DNA of 64,000 bases from Desulfogranum mediterraneum DSM 13871 (GTDB taxonomy: Bacteria > Desulfobacterota > Desulfobulbia > Desulfobulbales > Desulfobulbaceae), in NCBI RefSeq assembly GCF_000429965.1, contig NZ_AUCW01000022.1:43842-107841 (forward strand). The letters run 5' to 3'. The translations under genes and the position numbers were made by a program. Shown here piece after piece: positions 28,360-37,250 of the stretch. The notes below the pieces were generated by a model. It saw only the letters and a program-made list of their open reading frames with translations. It was not told the DNA's origin and searched no databases. Every line of letters begins with the position of its first letter. The first letter of the stretch is position 1.

Positions 28360-29892
28360 ATGGATTTCATCCACCAACTCGGTATTCGGAAACTCAACTC
28401 CGGCGTCTCTACAGGAACCAGCTGGCTCTCCCCGACCAGGGAGAAGCGCCTCAAGTCCCGCTCCCCCATCGACGGCAAGGTGATCGCCTCGGTCCGCTGT
28501 GGCGGTGCCGAGGAACTGGAACAGATCCTGGCCACCGCTCAGGAGAGCTGTGCCCTCTGGCAGCAGGTCCCGCCGCCCCAGCGGGGCGATATTGTCCGCC
28601 AGATCGGTCTTGAACTCCGCGAGCAGAAAGAAGCCCTGGGCCGTCTGGTCTCCCTGGAGATGGGCAAATCGCTCCAGGAGGGATACGGCGAGGTCCAGGA
28701 GATGATCGATATCTGTGATTTTGCCGTGGGCCAGTCCCGCCTGCTCTCCGGCGCCACCCTGCAGTCGGAACGCCCCCTCCATCGGATCTATGACCAGTAC
28801 CATCCCCTGGGGCTGGTCGGGATCGTCACGGCCTTCAACTTTCCGGTGGCGGTCTGGTCCTGGAATGCGATGATCTCCGCGGTCTGCGGCAATGTCAACA
28901 TCTGGAAGCCCTCCTCCCTGGTGCCCCTGACCGCCATTGCCGTCCAACACCTCATCGGCCGGGTGCTGCGCAGCAACCAGCTGCCCGAAGGGATCTTCTC
29001 CCTGGTCATCGGCTCCGGCAGGTCCGTAGGCCAGGCCATGCTCCAGGACCCCAGGATTCCGCTGATCTCCTTTACCGGGTCGGTGGCTACCGGTCGTCAG
29101 GCCGCCCAGACCGTTGCGGCCAGGCTGGGAAAATCCATCCTCGAGCTGGGCGGCAACAACGCCATCATCATCACTCCCCAGGCCGACCTCAAACTCGCCA
29201 TCCCGGCGGTAGTCTTCGGGGCCGTGGGCACCGCCGGCCAGCGCTGTACCACCACCCGCCGACTCATCGTCCACAAAAAGGTCTATAAACAGGTCAAAGA
29301 GGCGCTGATCACCGCCTACCAGAGCCTGCGCATCGGCTCGCCCCTGGACCCGGTAAACCATGTGGGTCCCCTGGTCAACCAGGAGGCCGTGGCCGCCTAT
29401 GAGCAGGCCGTCACCGCCATCACCGCCCAGGGCGGCAGGATCATCTTCGGCGGCAAGGTGCTCAGCGGCAAGGGCTACGCTTCCGGCTGCTACGTCATGC
29501 CGACCCTGGTAGAGGCCGAGCCCTCCATGCCCCTGGTCCGGGAAGAGACCTTTGCCCCCATCCTCTACCTGCTCAAGTACAAGGGCGCACTTGAGCAGGC
29601 CATCGCAATCCAGAACGGGGTCAGCCAGGGACTCTCTTCGGCGATCTTCACCACCGGGCTGGCCGAGGCCGAGACCTTCCTCTCCAACCAGGGCTCAGAC
29701 TGTGGGATCGCCAATGTCAATCTGGGCACCTCGGGCTCGGAGATCGGCGGGGCCTTTGGCGGTGAAAAAGAGACCGGTGGCGGCCGGGAGGCCGGCTCCG
29801 ATGCCTGGAAGGCCTACATGCGTCGCCAGACCGTGACCATCAACCATGGCACTGCCCTGCCCCTGGCCCAAGGCATCACCTTTCAGCTCTGA
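28360..29892 (+). CDS. ALDH7-type aldehyde dehydrogenase (2-aminoadipate 6-semialdehyde dehydrogenase)
   Basis: NAD(P)-dependent aldehyde dehydrogenase of the antiquitin/AmaB family, which oxidises 2-aminoadipate 6-semialdehyde (in equilibrium with piperideine-6-carboxylate) to 2-aminoadipate. The 510-residue sequence shows YHPLGLVGIVTAFNFPVAVW, the cofactor site FTGSVATG, the general base Glu262 in LELGGNNAI and the nucleophile Cys296 in GTAGQRCTTTRRL. The C-terminal block TSGSEIGGAFGGEKETGGGR is diagnostic of the ALDH7 group. The start has AGAGGA at good spacing. Its operon partner is lysine 6-aminotransferase, which makes exactly its predicted substrate. Confidence 0.92.
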   Translation: MDFIHQLGIRKLNSGVSTGTSWLSPTREKRLKSRSPIDGKVIASVRCGGAEELEQILATAQESCALWQQVPPPQRGDIVRQIGLELREQKEALGRLVSLEMGKSLQEGYGEVQEMIDICDFAVGQSRLLSGATLQSERPLHRIYDQYHPLGLVGIVTAFNFPVAVWSWNAMISAVCGNVNIWKPSSLVPLTAIAVQHLIGRVLRSNQLPEGIFSLVIGSGRSVGQAMLQDPRIPLISFTGSVATGRQAAQTVAARLGKSILELGGNNAIIITPQADLKLAIPAVVFGAVGTAGQRCTTTRRLIVHKKVYKQVKEALITAYQSLRIGSPLDPVNHVGPLVNQEAVAAYEQAVTAITAQGGRIIFGGKVLSGKGYASGCYVMPTLVEAEPSMPLVREETFAPILYLLKYKGALEQAIAIQNGVSQGLSSAIFTTGLAEAETFLSNQGSDCGIANVNLGTSGSEIGGAFGGEKETGGGREAGSDAWKAYMRRQTVTINHGTALPLAQGITFQL

Positions 29893-29995
29893 GCGATCTT
29901 CCCTTCTCCCTGGCCCGCCGGCTAAGCGCCCCCCGCGCTTCAGCCGGCGGCACCTTGGCCGCTCTCTGACAACCGACTTCACTGGAGGTTTAGCG

Positions 29996-31312
29996 ATGAT
30001 GACTCCCCATGATGTTGCCCCGACCCTGGCACGACATATCCTCACCGACGGCCTGGACCTGGTCCTGGACCTGAAAAAGTCCTCCGGCTCCTACCTGGTG
30101 GATAAGCTGAGCGGTGCACCCTTCCTGGATTTCTTCTCCATGTATGCCTCCATGGCGGTGGGCTACAATCATCCCAAGCTGCTGGCCGCACAGGATCAGC
30201 TGGCGCCCCTGGCCGTGCAGAAACCCTCCTGCTCCGATGTCTACACCGAGGCCTATGCCGAATTCATGGCCACCTTTGCCAGCCACGCCATGCCCGACTA
30301 CCTGCCCCACGCCTTTTTCATCGAGGGCGGAGCCCTGGCCGTGGAAAACGGACTCAAGACCGCCTTTGACTGGAAGGTCCGAAAAAACCTGGCCAAGGGG
30401 AACCATCGCCGCCAGGCAAGCCAGGTCATCCACTTTCAGCAGGCCTTCCACGGCCGTTCCGGCTATACCCTCTCCCTGACCAACACCCATGATCAGCGCA
30501 AGACCAAGTTTTTCCCCACCTTCAACTGGCCCAGGATCATCAACCCCAAGCTCCGCTTTCCCCTTGACCAGGCACAGCTGGAGGAGGTCAGCCGCCGGGA
30601 AAAGCTGGCCATGGATCAGCTCACAGAGGTGATCAAGGAGGCAGGAGACGACCTTGCCGCCCTGATCATCGAACCGATCCAGGGCGAGGGCGGCGATAAC
30701 CACTTCCGGCCCGAGTTCCTCCAGCAGCTGCGCGATCTCTGCGACAACCATGAGCTGCTCTATATCATGGACGAAATCCAGACCGGCCTCGGCCTCACCG
30801 GCAGATTCTGGGCCCACGAACACTTCAATGTCCGACCCGACATCCTCTGCTTCGGCAAAAAGACCCAGGTCTGCGGCATCCTCGCCTCAAAACGTATCGA
30901 TCAGGTGGCTGACAACGTCTTTGCAGAGTCCAGCCGGATCAACTCCACCTTTGGCGGCAACCTGATCGACATGGCCAGATGCAGCCATATCCTCAAGATC
31001 ATTGCCGAAGACGAACTGGTCGCCAACAGCCGGATCCAGGGAAAACGGCTGCTTTTGGGGCTGAAGGCCCTGGCTGGAGAGTTCCCGGAACTGGTCAGCA
31101 ACCCCCGGGGCAGAGGCTTGATGTGCGCCTTTGACCTGGACAAGGAGGAGAGCAAAAACAACTTTATCCAGGCCGCCTTTAAAGAAAAGTTCCTGCTCCT
31201 GGGCTGCGGCGAGAAGACCATCCGTTTCCGGCCCCACCTGACCGTTGCTGAAGCGGAGATTGATGAGGCCCTGACCATCCTCGCCCGCCTGCTGAAGCGG
31301 ATGCGCAGATGA
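29996..31312 (+). CDS. lat: L-lysine 6-aminotransferase
   Basis: PLP enzyme moving the epsilon-amino group of lysine to 2-oxoglutarate, giving 2-aminoadipate 6-semialdehyde. From the ATG at 29996, preceded by GGAGG with 7-base spacing, the product is 438 residues, the LAT family length. It has the class III aminotransferase layout: FSMYASMAVGYNHPKL, FFIEGGALAVENGLK, FHGRSGYTLSLTNT, LIIEPIQGEGGDNHFRPEF, and Asp in YIMDEIQTGLGLTG. The LAT-typical FGKKTQVCG (residues about 286-294) contains the Schiff-base lysine. It is the second gene of the operon and overlaps the next gene by ATGA. Confidence 0.93.
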   Translation: MMTPHDVAPTLARHILTDGLDLVLDLKKSSGSYLVDKLSGAPFLDFFSMYASMAVGYNHPKLLAAQDQLAPLAVQKPSCSDVYTEAYAEFMATFASHAMPDYLPHAFFIEGGALAVENGLKTAFDWKVRKNLAKGNHRRQASQVIHFQQAFHGRSGYTLSLTNTHDQRKTKFFPTFNWPRIINPKLRFPLDQAQLEEVSRREKLAMDQLTEVIKEAGDDLAALIIEPIQGEGGDNHFRPEFLQQLRDLCDNHELLYIMDEIQTGLGLTGRFWAHEHFNVRPDILCFGKKTQVCGILASKRIDQVADNVFAESSRINSTFGGNLIDMARCSHILKIIAEDELVANSRIQGKRLLLGLKALAGEFPELVSNPRGRGLMCAFDLDKEESKNNFIQAAFKEKFLLLGCGEKTIRFRPHLTVAEAEIDEALTILARLLKRMRR

Positions 31313-32931
31313 AGGCCTCCACCCGCGCCAAGCTGGTTGACAAACTCCGCCGACAGCTGGACGGCGAGGTCCGCTCCGATGAGGCCACCCTGGAGCGCTA
31401 CTCCACCGACAACTCCATCTATCAGCTCAAACCCCTGCTGGTGGTCTGGCCGGACTCCATGGAGGATCTGGAAAAGATCATCCTCCTGGCAGGCAACGAA
31501 AACCTGCCCATCACCCCCCGGGGGGGCGGCTCAGGCACCGCCGGCAGCGCCCTGGGCCGCGGGATGGTGCTCCGCTTTCGCCAGGACGGCTTTCTGGGAA
31601 AGATCAAGGGGATGAGCTGCAGTGGGGGCCAGTGCAGGGTCGTTGCCGAGGTGGGCGTCTCCCATCAACGCCTCCAGGACTACCTGATCCGACGCGGCTA
31701 CTACCTGCCTGCAGACCCTTCCAGCGGACCCCTCTGTCAACTCGGCGGCAACATCGCGACCAAGGCCAGCGGTCCCCATGGCCTCTCCCACGGCGCCATA
31801 GACAACTTCATCGAGCAGCTTGAATTCTTCACCGCCCAGGGCAACTACATCAACACCCAGGTTCCCTCTTCCATTCCACGGGAGCTGAGCTGCGCCATCA
31901 CCTCCCTGCTCAAGGCCATCAGCAATGATCCCCCCTCCCTGGAACTCCTCAGGGCCAGAGCCGCCATGAAAACAGCCAGCGGCTATAACCTCAAGGCCCT
32001 GCTCCAAGAGTGTTCGCCAGGCACCAGGCTGGCCAGACTGCTGGTGGGCAGTGTCGGCACCCTGGGAGTGTTCACCAGGGCCACCCTGCGGGTGGAAGCC
32101 CATACCCCGGAGAAATCCGCCCTGCTCCTCTGTTTCCGGAGTCTGGCCGAGCTGGCCGAGGCCGTTGCCCTGGCCAGGGAACATCAGCCCACAGCCATGG
32201 AGTTGATCAGCCGCCAGACCATCAGCATCATCCAGTCGAGGACAGGGCGGGATCTGGGCCTGCCTGACAGCGGCCACCTGCTCTTCATCGAGTTTGAGGG
32301 AGCGCACCGCCAGGAGCAGTTGGAGACGGTAGCCACCCTCTTAAAGGGCCAGGGATTCGATTTTACCGCCCCAGCGCGGCAGGCTGGCGATGAGCAGGAG
32401 TTGCAGGCACTCTGGAAGGTCAGGAAACAGATCCTGCCCATCCTGATGCACCCAGGTCCGGCCCTGCGGGCCCTCTCCCTGGTCAATGACGTGGGCGTGG
32501 ACCCCATCTACCTGGCCCCCTTTATCGCCGACCTGGAACAGCTCTTTGCCCGCCTCCAGCTGGAAACCATCCTCTTTGGCCATGCCGGCAACGGCAACCT
32601 CCACCTCCGCCCCCTGATCGATCTCTCCAGGCCGGACCTGAAGGAGCACCTCCAGGCCATCGCCGACCAGGTCTATGGGCTGGTCTTCCGTTACCAGGGC
32701 ACCATCACCGCCGAACACGGTATGGGCCGGCTGCGCGCCCCCTATCTGCAGCAGGAGTGGGGAGCTGCAATCTATCAGCAGATGCAGACCTTGAAAGAGA
32801 TCTTCGACCCCAGGGACCTCCTCAACCCAGGGGTCATGTTCAGCCAGGAACCGATCACCAGCCACCTTCGTTCTGAACTGACCGGAGCCAGACCAAAACC
32901 CGGACAACAACAAGGAGTCCCCCATGGATGA
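31309..32931 (+). CDS. FAD-binding D-2-hydroxyacid dehydrogenase (GlcD / D-2-hydroxyglutarate dehydrogenase type)
   Basis: A 540-residue flavoprotein of the VAO/PCMH family. The N-terminal FAD domain has PRGGGSGTAGSALGRGMVL and GGNIATKASGPHGLSHGAID. The C-terminal domain has the metal/substrate ligands GHAGNGNLHLRP and AEHGMGRLRAPYL, the His-x6-His and Glu-His pattern of D-2-hydroxyglutarate, D-lactate and glycolate dehydrogenases. Family knowledge alone leaves several substrates open. The operon context (lysine to 2-aminoadipate enzymes, plus a VOC-like protein) favours D-2-hydroxyglutarate, giving 2-oxoglutarate. It overlaps both neighbours (4 and 8 bases). Confidence 0.8.
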   Translation: MKASTRAKLVDKLRRQLDGEVRSDEATLERYSTDNSIYQLKPLLVVWPDSMEDLEKIILLAGNENLPITPRGGGSGTAGSALGRGMVLRFRQDGFLGKIKGMSCSGGQCRVVAEVGVSHQRLQDYLIRRGYYLPADPSSGPLCQLGGNIATKASGPHGLSHGAIDNFIEQLEFFTAQGNYINTQVPSSIPRELSCAITSLLKAISNDPPSLELLRARAAMKTASGYNLKALLQECSPGTRLARLLVGSVGTLGVFTRATLRVEAHTPEKSALLLCFRSLAELAEAVALAREHQPTAMELISRQTISIIQSRTGRDLGLPDSGHLLFIEFEGAHRQEQLETVATLLKGQGFDFTAPARQAGDEQELQALWKVRKQILPILMHPGPALRALSLVNDVGVDPIYLAPFIADLEQLFARLQLETILFGHAGNGNLHLRPLIDLSRPDLKEHLQAIADQVYGLVFRYQGTITAEHGMGRLRAPYLQQEWGAAIYQQMQTLKEIFDPRDLLNPGVMFSQEPITSHLRSELTGARPKPGQQQGVPHG

Positions 32932-34288
32932 GAACAGACCCTTTCAATGGCAGCGACATCCACAGGCAGAACGCTTTCTCCTCAAACTCCTGGAGGAGGC
33001 GCAGCAGGCCAATCCCGCGATCCGCGCCCTGGAAGAGGGGCTCAGCACCACCAGCTCCACACGCCTCTTTGACTGGCTGGACCACTTCATCCTGGAAGGC
33101 TCCGGCGAGCTCCAGACCCGGCTCGAGGCCCTGGACTTCATCCCCCAACACCAGGCCCAGCTGACCCTCTTCCTCCACCGCGACTCCACCCTGCCGGCGG
33201 TGATCACCCGTCCGGGCAAGGAGGAGCCCGCCGGAATCGCCCTCCGGGTGGACAGTATCGCCCATTTTCTCCAGTGCAACGGCCTCCAGGGTGAGATACG
33301 AGGTGAGCCCCTGGCACCCCTGCGCAGGTGCTGCGCTACCCCGGACTGCCATTGGGCACTCTATGCGGTGGAACGCAGAGGAGGCAAAGGCTACCTGCCC
33401 ACCACGATCATGCCCTACAGCCAGGCCCAGTACCTGGAGTCCCAGGAGCAGTGGCAGACCATCCGCCGCACAGCGCCCACACCAGCCGAGGAGAAGCAGC
33501 TCCTCTCGAGCTTAGTGGATACCGCCGAGCACCTCATCGAGACCCTGGGCCGGGATACGGCCGCCCATGTGATCTGCCAGGCGGAACGGGGGTACTGGAT
33601 GGCCCGCAACCGGGTGGCCCGTATCCAGAAGATGCGTCAGGATATCCTGGGCATGGGCTGGGCCAACCACGACCATCACACCTTCCGCAGCTCCAGAAGA
33701 CACTTTGCCAAACTGGTGGAATTCTTCAGCCTGCTGGGTTTTGAGAGGAGGGAACGCTTCTATGCCGGCAAGGAGGCGGGCTGGGGGGCTCAGGTGATGG
33801 AGAACCGGGATGCCGGCCTGTCCCTGTTTCTGGATGTTGACCTGGCCCCGGAGGAGGTGGCCCTGGATTTCTCCACCCAGGGCCTGGAGGAACGGGAGGA
33901 GTTGGGGACCGTGGGTCTCTGGTGCGGGCTCCACGGAGACTCCATCCTGGCCGCCGGCATGCATCACCTGGCGGCAAACTGTCTCTTTGAGCTCCTGCCC
34001 CAGGATCTGCACCGCTACCAGACCGACTTCATGGCGCCGTTCAGTGATTTCGACTACCTCAAACAGTCCTTCAGCAGGGGGGAGATCTGGGAGGTGGCCC
34101 CCTCCAGGGTTCAGGCCCTGGTGGAACGCCGGGCCATCACCCCGGCCAAGGCCGAGCAGTTCCTCAGCAAGGGGGTCATCGGCAGTCACCTGGAGAATAT
34201 CCAGCGCCGGGAGGGCTACAAGGGCTTTAACAAGAACAACGTCAACCTGATCATCCGCGGGACCGATCCCCGCCGCTACCAGCAGTAA
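32924..34288 (+). CDS. VOC-like protein, candidate 2-oxoadipate dioxygenase/decarboxylase (HglS-like role)
   Basis: A 454-residue protein I do not recognise as a classic family member. Residues about 245-315 look like a vicinal-oxygen-chelate half: a possible metal-binding His in NHDHHTFRSS, then LVEFFSLLGFERRERF, GWGAQVMENRDAG and FLDVDLAPEE. A second His-rich stretch is ILAAGMHHLAANCLFEL. The N-terminal part has CCATPDCHWALY. HglS (DUF1338), which turns 2-oxoadipate into D-2-hydroxyglutarate, has a VOC fold and similar length. I cannot see its exact signature, so the role is inferred from the operon: lysine aminotransferase, semialdehyde dehydrogenase and 2-hydroxyacid dehydrogenase. It overlaps the previous gene by 8 bases and is the last gene of the operon. 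Confidence 0.5.
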   Translation: MDENRPFQWQRHPQAERFLLKLLEEAQQANPAIRALEEGLSTTSSTRLFDWLDHFILEGSGELQTRLEALDFIPQHQAQLTLFLHRDSTLPAVITRPGKEEPAGIALRVDSIAHFLQCNGLQGEIRGEPLAPLRRCCATPDCHWALYAVERRGGKGYLPTTIMPYSQAQYLESQEQWQTIRRTAPTPAEEKQLLSSLVDTAEHLIETLGRDTAAHVICQAERGYWMARNRVARIQKMRQDILGMGWANHDHHTFRSSRRHFAKLVEFFSLLGFERRERFYAGKEAGWGAQVMENRDAGLSLFLDVDLAPEEVALDFSTQGLEEREELGTVGLWCGLHGDSILAAGMHHLAANCLFELLPQDLHRYQTDFMAPFSDFDYLKQSFSRGEIWEVAPSRVQALVERRAITPAKAEQFLSKGVIGSHLENIQRREGYKGFNKNNVNLIIRGTDPRRYQQ

Positions 34289-34430
34289 GCACTTCGCCCG
34301 CGCAGCGCCCTCGGACGCCATCCCTGGAACGCTGGCGGGCGCTTCTGCCTCTCCTCTGCCTGACCAATCGAAAACAAAAGCTTCCTCCGGCCTCCGGGGA
34401 ACCCGACGGCAGCAGGGCTGGCCTTGGGAC

Positions 34431-36623
34431 TCACTCCTCCTCGGCCTGGCGCTTGAGCAACTCAAAGAAGGCGTCTGCGGGCAGAGGCCGGCTGTAGAGG
34501 TATCCCTGGATCTCGTCACAGCCCTCACGTTCCAGGAAATCCTTCTGGATCTCGGTCTCCACCCCCTCGGCAACCATGCGCAGCCCCAGGGCCTTGCCCA
34601 GGCTCAACATGGCCCGGACAATGGCCTCTGCCTCGCTGTTGGTGCCCAGGTCACAGATAAAGGACTTATCGATCTTGATCATGTCAAAGGGAAAACGGCG
34701 CAGATAGGCCAGGCTGGAGTAACCGGTGCCAAAGTCATCCATGGCCAGGGAGAAGCCCTGCTCTTTCAGCTCGTTCAGGAGCTTGGCCGCCCGCCTGGGA
34801 TTGTTCATCACCAGGGATTCGGTGAGTTCCAGCTCCAGATTGATGGGCTTGAAACAGGTCCGCTGCACCACCCCCTGGAGCATCTGCAACAACTCCTGGT
34901 AGCGAAACTGCCTGGCCGAGACGTTCACCGAGACCCTCAGGTTATAGCCGGTCTCGATCTCCCAGTCGCAGGCCTCGGCCACGGCGGTACGCATGATCCA
35001 GTCCCCCAGGGGCATGATCAGGCCGGTCTCTTCGGCAATGGGGATAAAGCTGTCGGGCAGGAGCAGCCCCATGGTGGGATGGTTCCAGCGGACCAGGGCC
35101 TCCACCCCCACGATCTTCTCTGTTCGCAGGTCATACTGGGGCTGATAGTAGAGTTCCATCTGGTGCTCGCTCAGGGCATTGTGGAGATCCTGCTTCAGGT
35201 CCAGCCAGAGCGCGGCCCGCTGGGTCAAGCCCTCGGCATAGTAGCGAAACCAGCCCTTATCGTTGGCCTTGGCCCGATACATGGCGGTATCGGCGTGCAT
35301 CATCAGGGTCTCGGCATTATCGCCGTCCTTGGGGTAGAGCGCAATCCCAATACTACAGCCCAGATACAACTCCCTCCCATCCATGGGGAGTTTACGGCCG
35401 ATCTCATCCAGGAGCCTGCGGACGATGGTGGTCACAAAATGTTCGTTCTCCGGGGCATACAACAGGACCACATACTCATCTCCGCCGATGCGGGCCACGG
35501 TGTCCACCTCTCGGACACAGCCACTGATCCGGCGACCAAGCCGCTTGAGCACCGTATCCCCCACGACATGGCCCAGGGTATCATTAATCTCCTTGAAGTT
35601 ATCCAGATCGAGAAAGAGCAGGGCCAACTCCTCCTCACTGCGCCTGGCCATGATGATGGCCTGCTGCAGGCGGTTATCCAGGAGATTGCGATTGGCCAGA
35701 CCGGTGAGGGTATCGAAGTTGGCCTTATGCTCCAGCTCCAGCTCATACTCTTTGCGGGCGGTCACATCCTGGAGGGTCTCCACGGCCCCTACGATCCCGC
35801 CGTCGAGGCCGTAGAGCGGGGCTGCCGTAAAGTAGAGCCACTTGGGCCCGGATTGAAAATCGGGAAAATGGGCAGTGGCCTCCCAGGCCCCGGCGATCAA
35901 GGGCGACCTGCTGCAGATCGCCTGATAGTACTCCGGGATGGTATCCTGCTTGCTGCTGATCACCAGGTCCGCCATCACGGGCCGCTCCTGGGCATAGAAG
36001 GCCTGCCACTGCTTACGGGTCCCCACCATGGACTCGGCAGGGACGCCGTTCAAGGCCTCACAGGCCCGGTTCCAATGGGTGACCCGATGCTCCCGGTCCA
36101 GGACAAAGATCGGTACCGGTGAGCCGTCGATGATCTCGCCCAAGAGGTGCTGGTTCTCTTCCAGGGCCTGCTGGGACTCTTTCTCGGCCGTAATATCACG
36201 GAGGGTCTCGATGGCGCCGATGATCTCGCCCTGGCTGTTTTTCAGGGCTGCGGCAGAAAAGGCCAGCCATCTGCCCCCACCGGGGAGACGGGGAAAGTAG
36301 TCCTCTGCCTCCCAGGTGTGCTCCAGGATGGGCGAGGGAAAATACTTGGCCGCATAGTAGCGCTCCAGCTGGTCCATCTTGCCGTCAACGATCAGGTCTG
36401 CCATCACCGGCCGCTCCTCCGGATAAAAGGGCTCCCAGATCCTGGTGGTGCCGATCATGGTCTCGGCGGAGACACCGGTAATATATTCACAGGCCTTGTT
36501 CCAGTGGAGTACCCTGTGCCGGACATCGATCACAAAGGTCGCCACTGGAAAATTTGCTATGATCTGGGACAACAGGGTTTCGTCACCACCCTCCATCTCC
36601 AAACCAGGAATTGTGTTCTTCAA
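34431..36623 (-). CDS. PAS-PAS-GGDEF-EAL c-di-GMP protein
   Basis: A 730-residue cytoplasmic protein with two tandem, mutually similar PAS modules (about 15-150 and 155-290, each with the phrase HWNKACE or HWNRACE followed by a YAQERPVMADL-like stretch). The GGDEF domain carries the variant RIGGDEYVVLLY near residue 380, which may still be active. The EAL domain is intact: VGVEALVRWNHP, LELTESLVM, AMDDFGTGYSSLAYL, IKIDKSFI, VAEGVETE and IQGYLYSRPL. Phosphodiesterase activity is expected. A MITE-like element begins 25 bases upstream of its ATG. It is convergent with the lysine operon. Confidence 0.92.
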   Translation of the reverse strand: MKNTIPGLEMEGGDETLLSQIIANFPVATFVIDVRHRVLHWNKACEYITGVSAETMIGTTRIWEPFYPEERPVMADLIVDGKMDQLERYYAAKYFPSPILEHTWEAEDYFPRLPGGGRWLAFSAAALKNSQGEIIGAIETLRDITAEKESQQALEENQHLLGEIIDGSPVPIFVLDREHRVTHWNRACEALNGVPAESMVGTRKQWQAFYAQERPVMADLVISSKQDTIPEYYQAICSRSPLIAGAWEATAHFPDFQSGPKWLYFTAAPLYGLDGGIVGAVETLQDVTARKEYELELEHKANFDTLTGLANRNLLDNRLQQAIIMARRSEEELALLFLDLDNFKEINDTLGHVVGDTVLKRLGRRISGCVREVDTVARIGGDEYVVLLYAPENEHFVTTIVRRLLDEIGRKLPMDGRELYLGCSIGIALYPKDGDNAETLMMHADTAMYRAKANDKGWFRYYAEGLTQRAALWLDLKQDLHNALSEHQMELYYQPQYDLRTEKIVGVEALVRWNHPTMGLLLPDSFIPIAEETGLIMPLGDWIMRTAVAEACDWEIETGYNLRVSVNVSARQFRYQELLQMLQGVVQRTCFKPINLELELTESLVMNNPRRAAKLLNELKEQGFSLAMDDFGTGYSSLAYLRRFPFDMIKIDKSFICDLGTNSEAEAIVRAMLSLGKALGLRMVAEGVETEIQKDFLEREGCDEIQGYLYSRPLPADAFFELLKRQAEEE

Positions 36624-36648
36624 GCTTCCCCCTCACAGTCAATCAATA

Positions 36649-36789
36649 GGGTACTTTCAAAAATGAGATTTTTCGATCAAGATCAAGGCATGAGAAATTT
36701 ATTCCGCAGGCATATAATCGATATACCGAGGATGAAATTTTCACCATAACGCAAAGACTGGAAGAAAAAACCGTTTTGCAAGGTAACCG
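36649..36789 (+). mobile_element. MITE-like element, copy 4 (141 bp)
   Basis: Bounded by GGGTACTTTCAAAA on the left and, reversed, CGGTTACCTTGCAAAA on the right. It is flanked by a 3-base direct repeat ATA (36646-36648 and 36790-36792). The body matches the copy at 11983 along its length, including AGGCATATAATCGATATACC, CACCATAACGCAAAGACTGG and AAGAAAAAACCG. It is immediately upstream of the GGDEF-EAL gene on the minus strand. Confidence 0.75.
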
Positions 36790-36792
36790 ATA

Positions 36793-37120
36793 GCGGATCC
36801 ACCCCTCCGGCCCCGGCGAAGTCAGCGATCCAGTTGCCTTTACTATAAGCATCTGAGCCGCGCTGCCCTGTTTCATTTCTCTTGAACCTTGACCCGGTCC
36901 TCAAAACAGAGACCTGCCTGCCCTGCTCTCCCCTTGCCTCTGCAGGCCTGGATCATAGAGACAACAGTAGCTGAAGATAACCAAAAAGAGAACAGGAAAG
37001 AGAGGTGGGGATACGCCCTGAAGGTCAAGGCGTCAAAGACTCAGCCTAAGAAGAGCCCAGGAAGACTCTGGCAGGCAGAGCTGGAGGAGGGGTGGAGGGG
37101 GGGCAAGCCCTGAAAAGGTT
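36793..37120. other. Non-coding spacer
   Basis: About 330 bases between the MITE-like copy and the terminator of the NifU-like gene. I see no gene, promoter or clear repeat here. Short open frames lack ribosome sites and family-like features. Confidence 0.5.
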
Positions 37121-37155
37121 GAAAAAACCAGGGAGCAGGCCTGGCAGGCTCCCTG
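37121..37155 (-). terminator. Rho-independent terminator after the NifU-like gene
   Basis: An 8-bp stem CAGGGAGC / GCTCCCTG (37129-37136 and 37148-37155) is followed on the minus strand by six T residues (A-run 37122-37127). It lies about 95 bases past the stop at 37251. Confidence 0.8.
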
Positions 37156-37250
37156 TTGGAGCTCCCGGAGCCTGCTCCGTACAGCATAGAGCGTAAAGCG
37201 CTGATGCCTGGGCAGGAGGGAAATCAATCCCCCCTTTCCTGTTCAGGACA

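Noticed and set aside
32924..34288. Direct assignment of the last lysine-operon gene as DUF1338/HglS
   Set aside because: The characteristic HglS segments I remember (for example the NHLTPRTLDID stretch) are not visible, so only a functional analogy from context is proposed.
36889..37113. Short open frame in the spacer before the NifU-like gene
   Set aside because: No ribosome site, a low-complexity basic product and no operon context. It is treated as non-coding.
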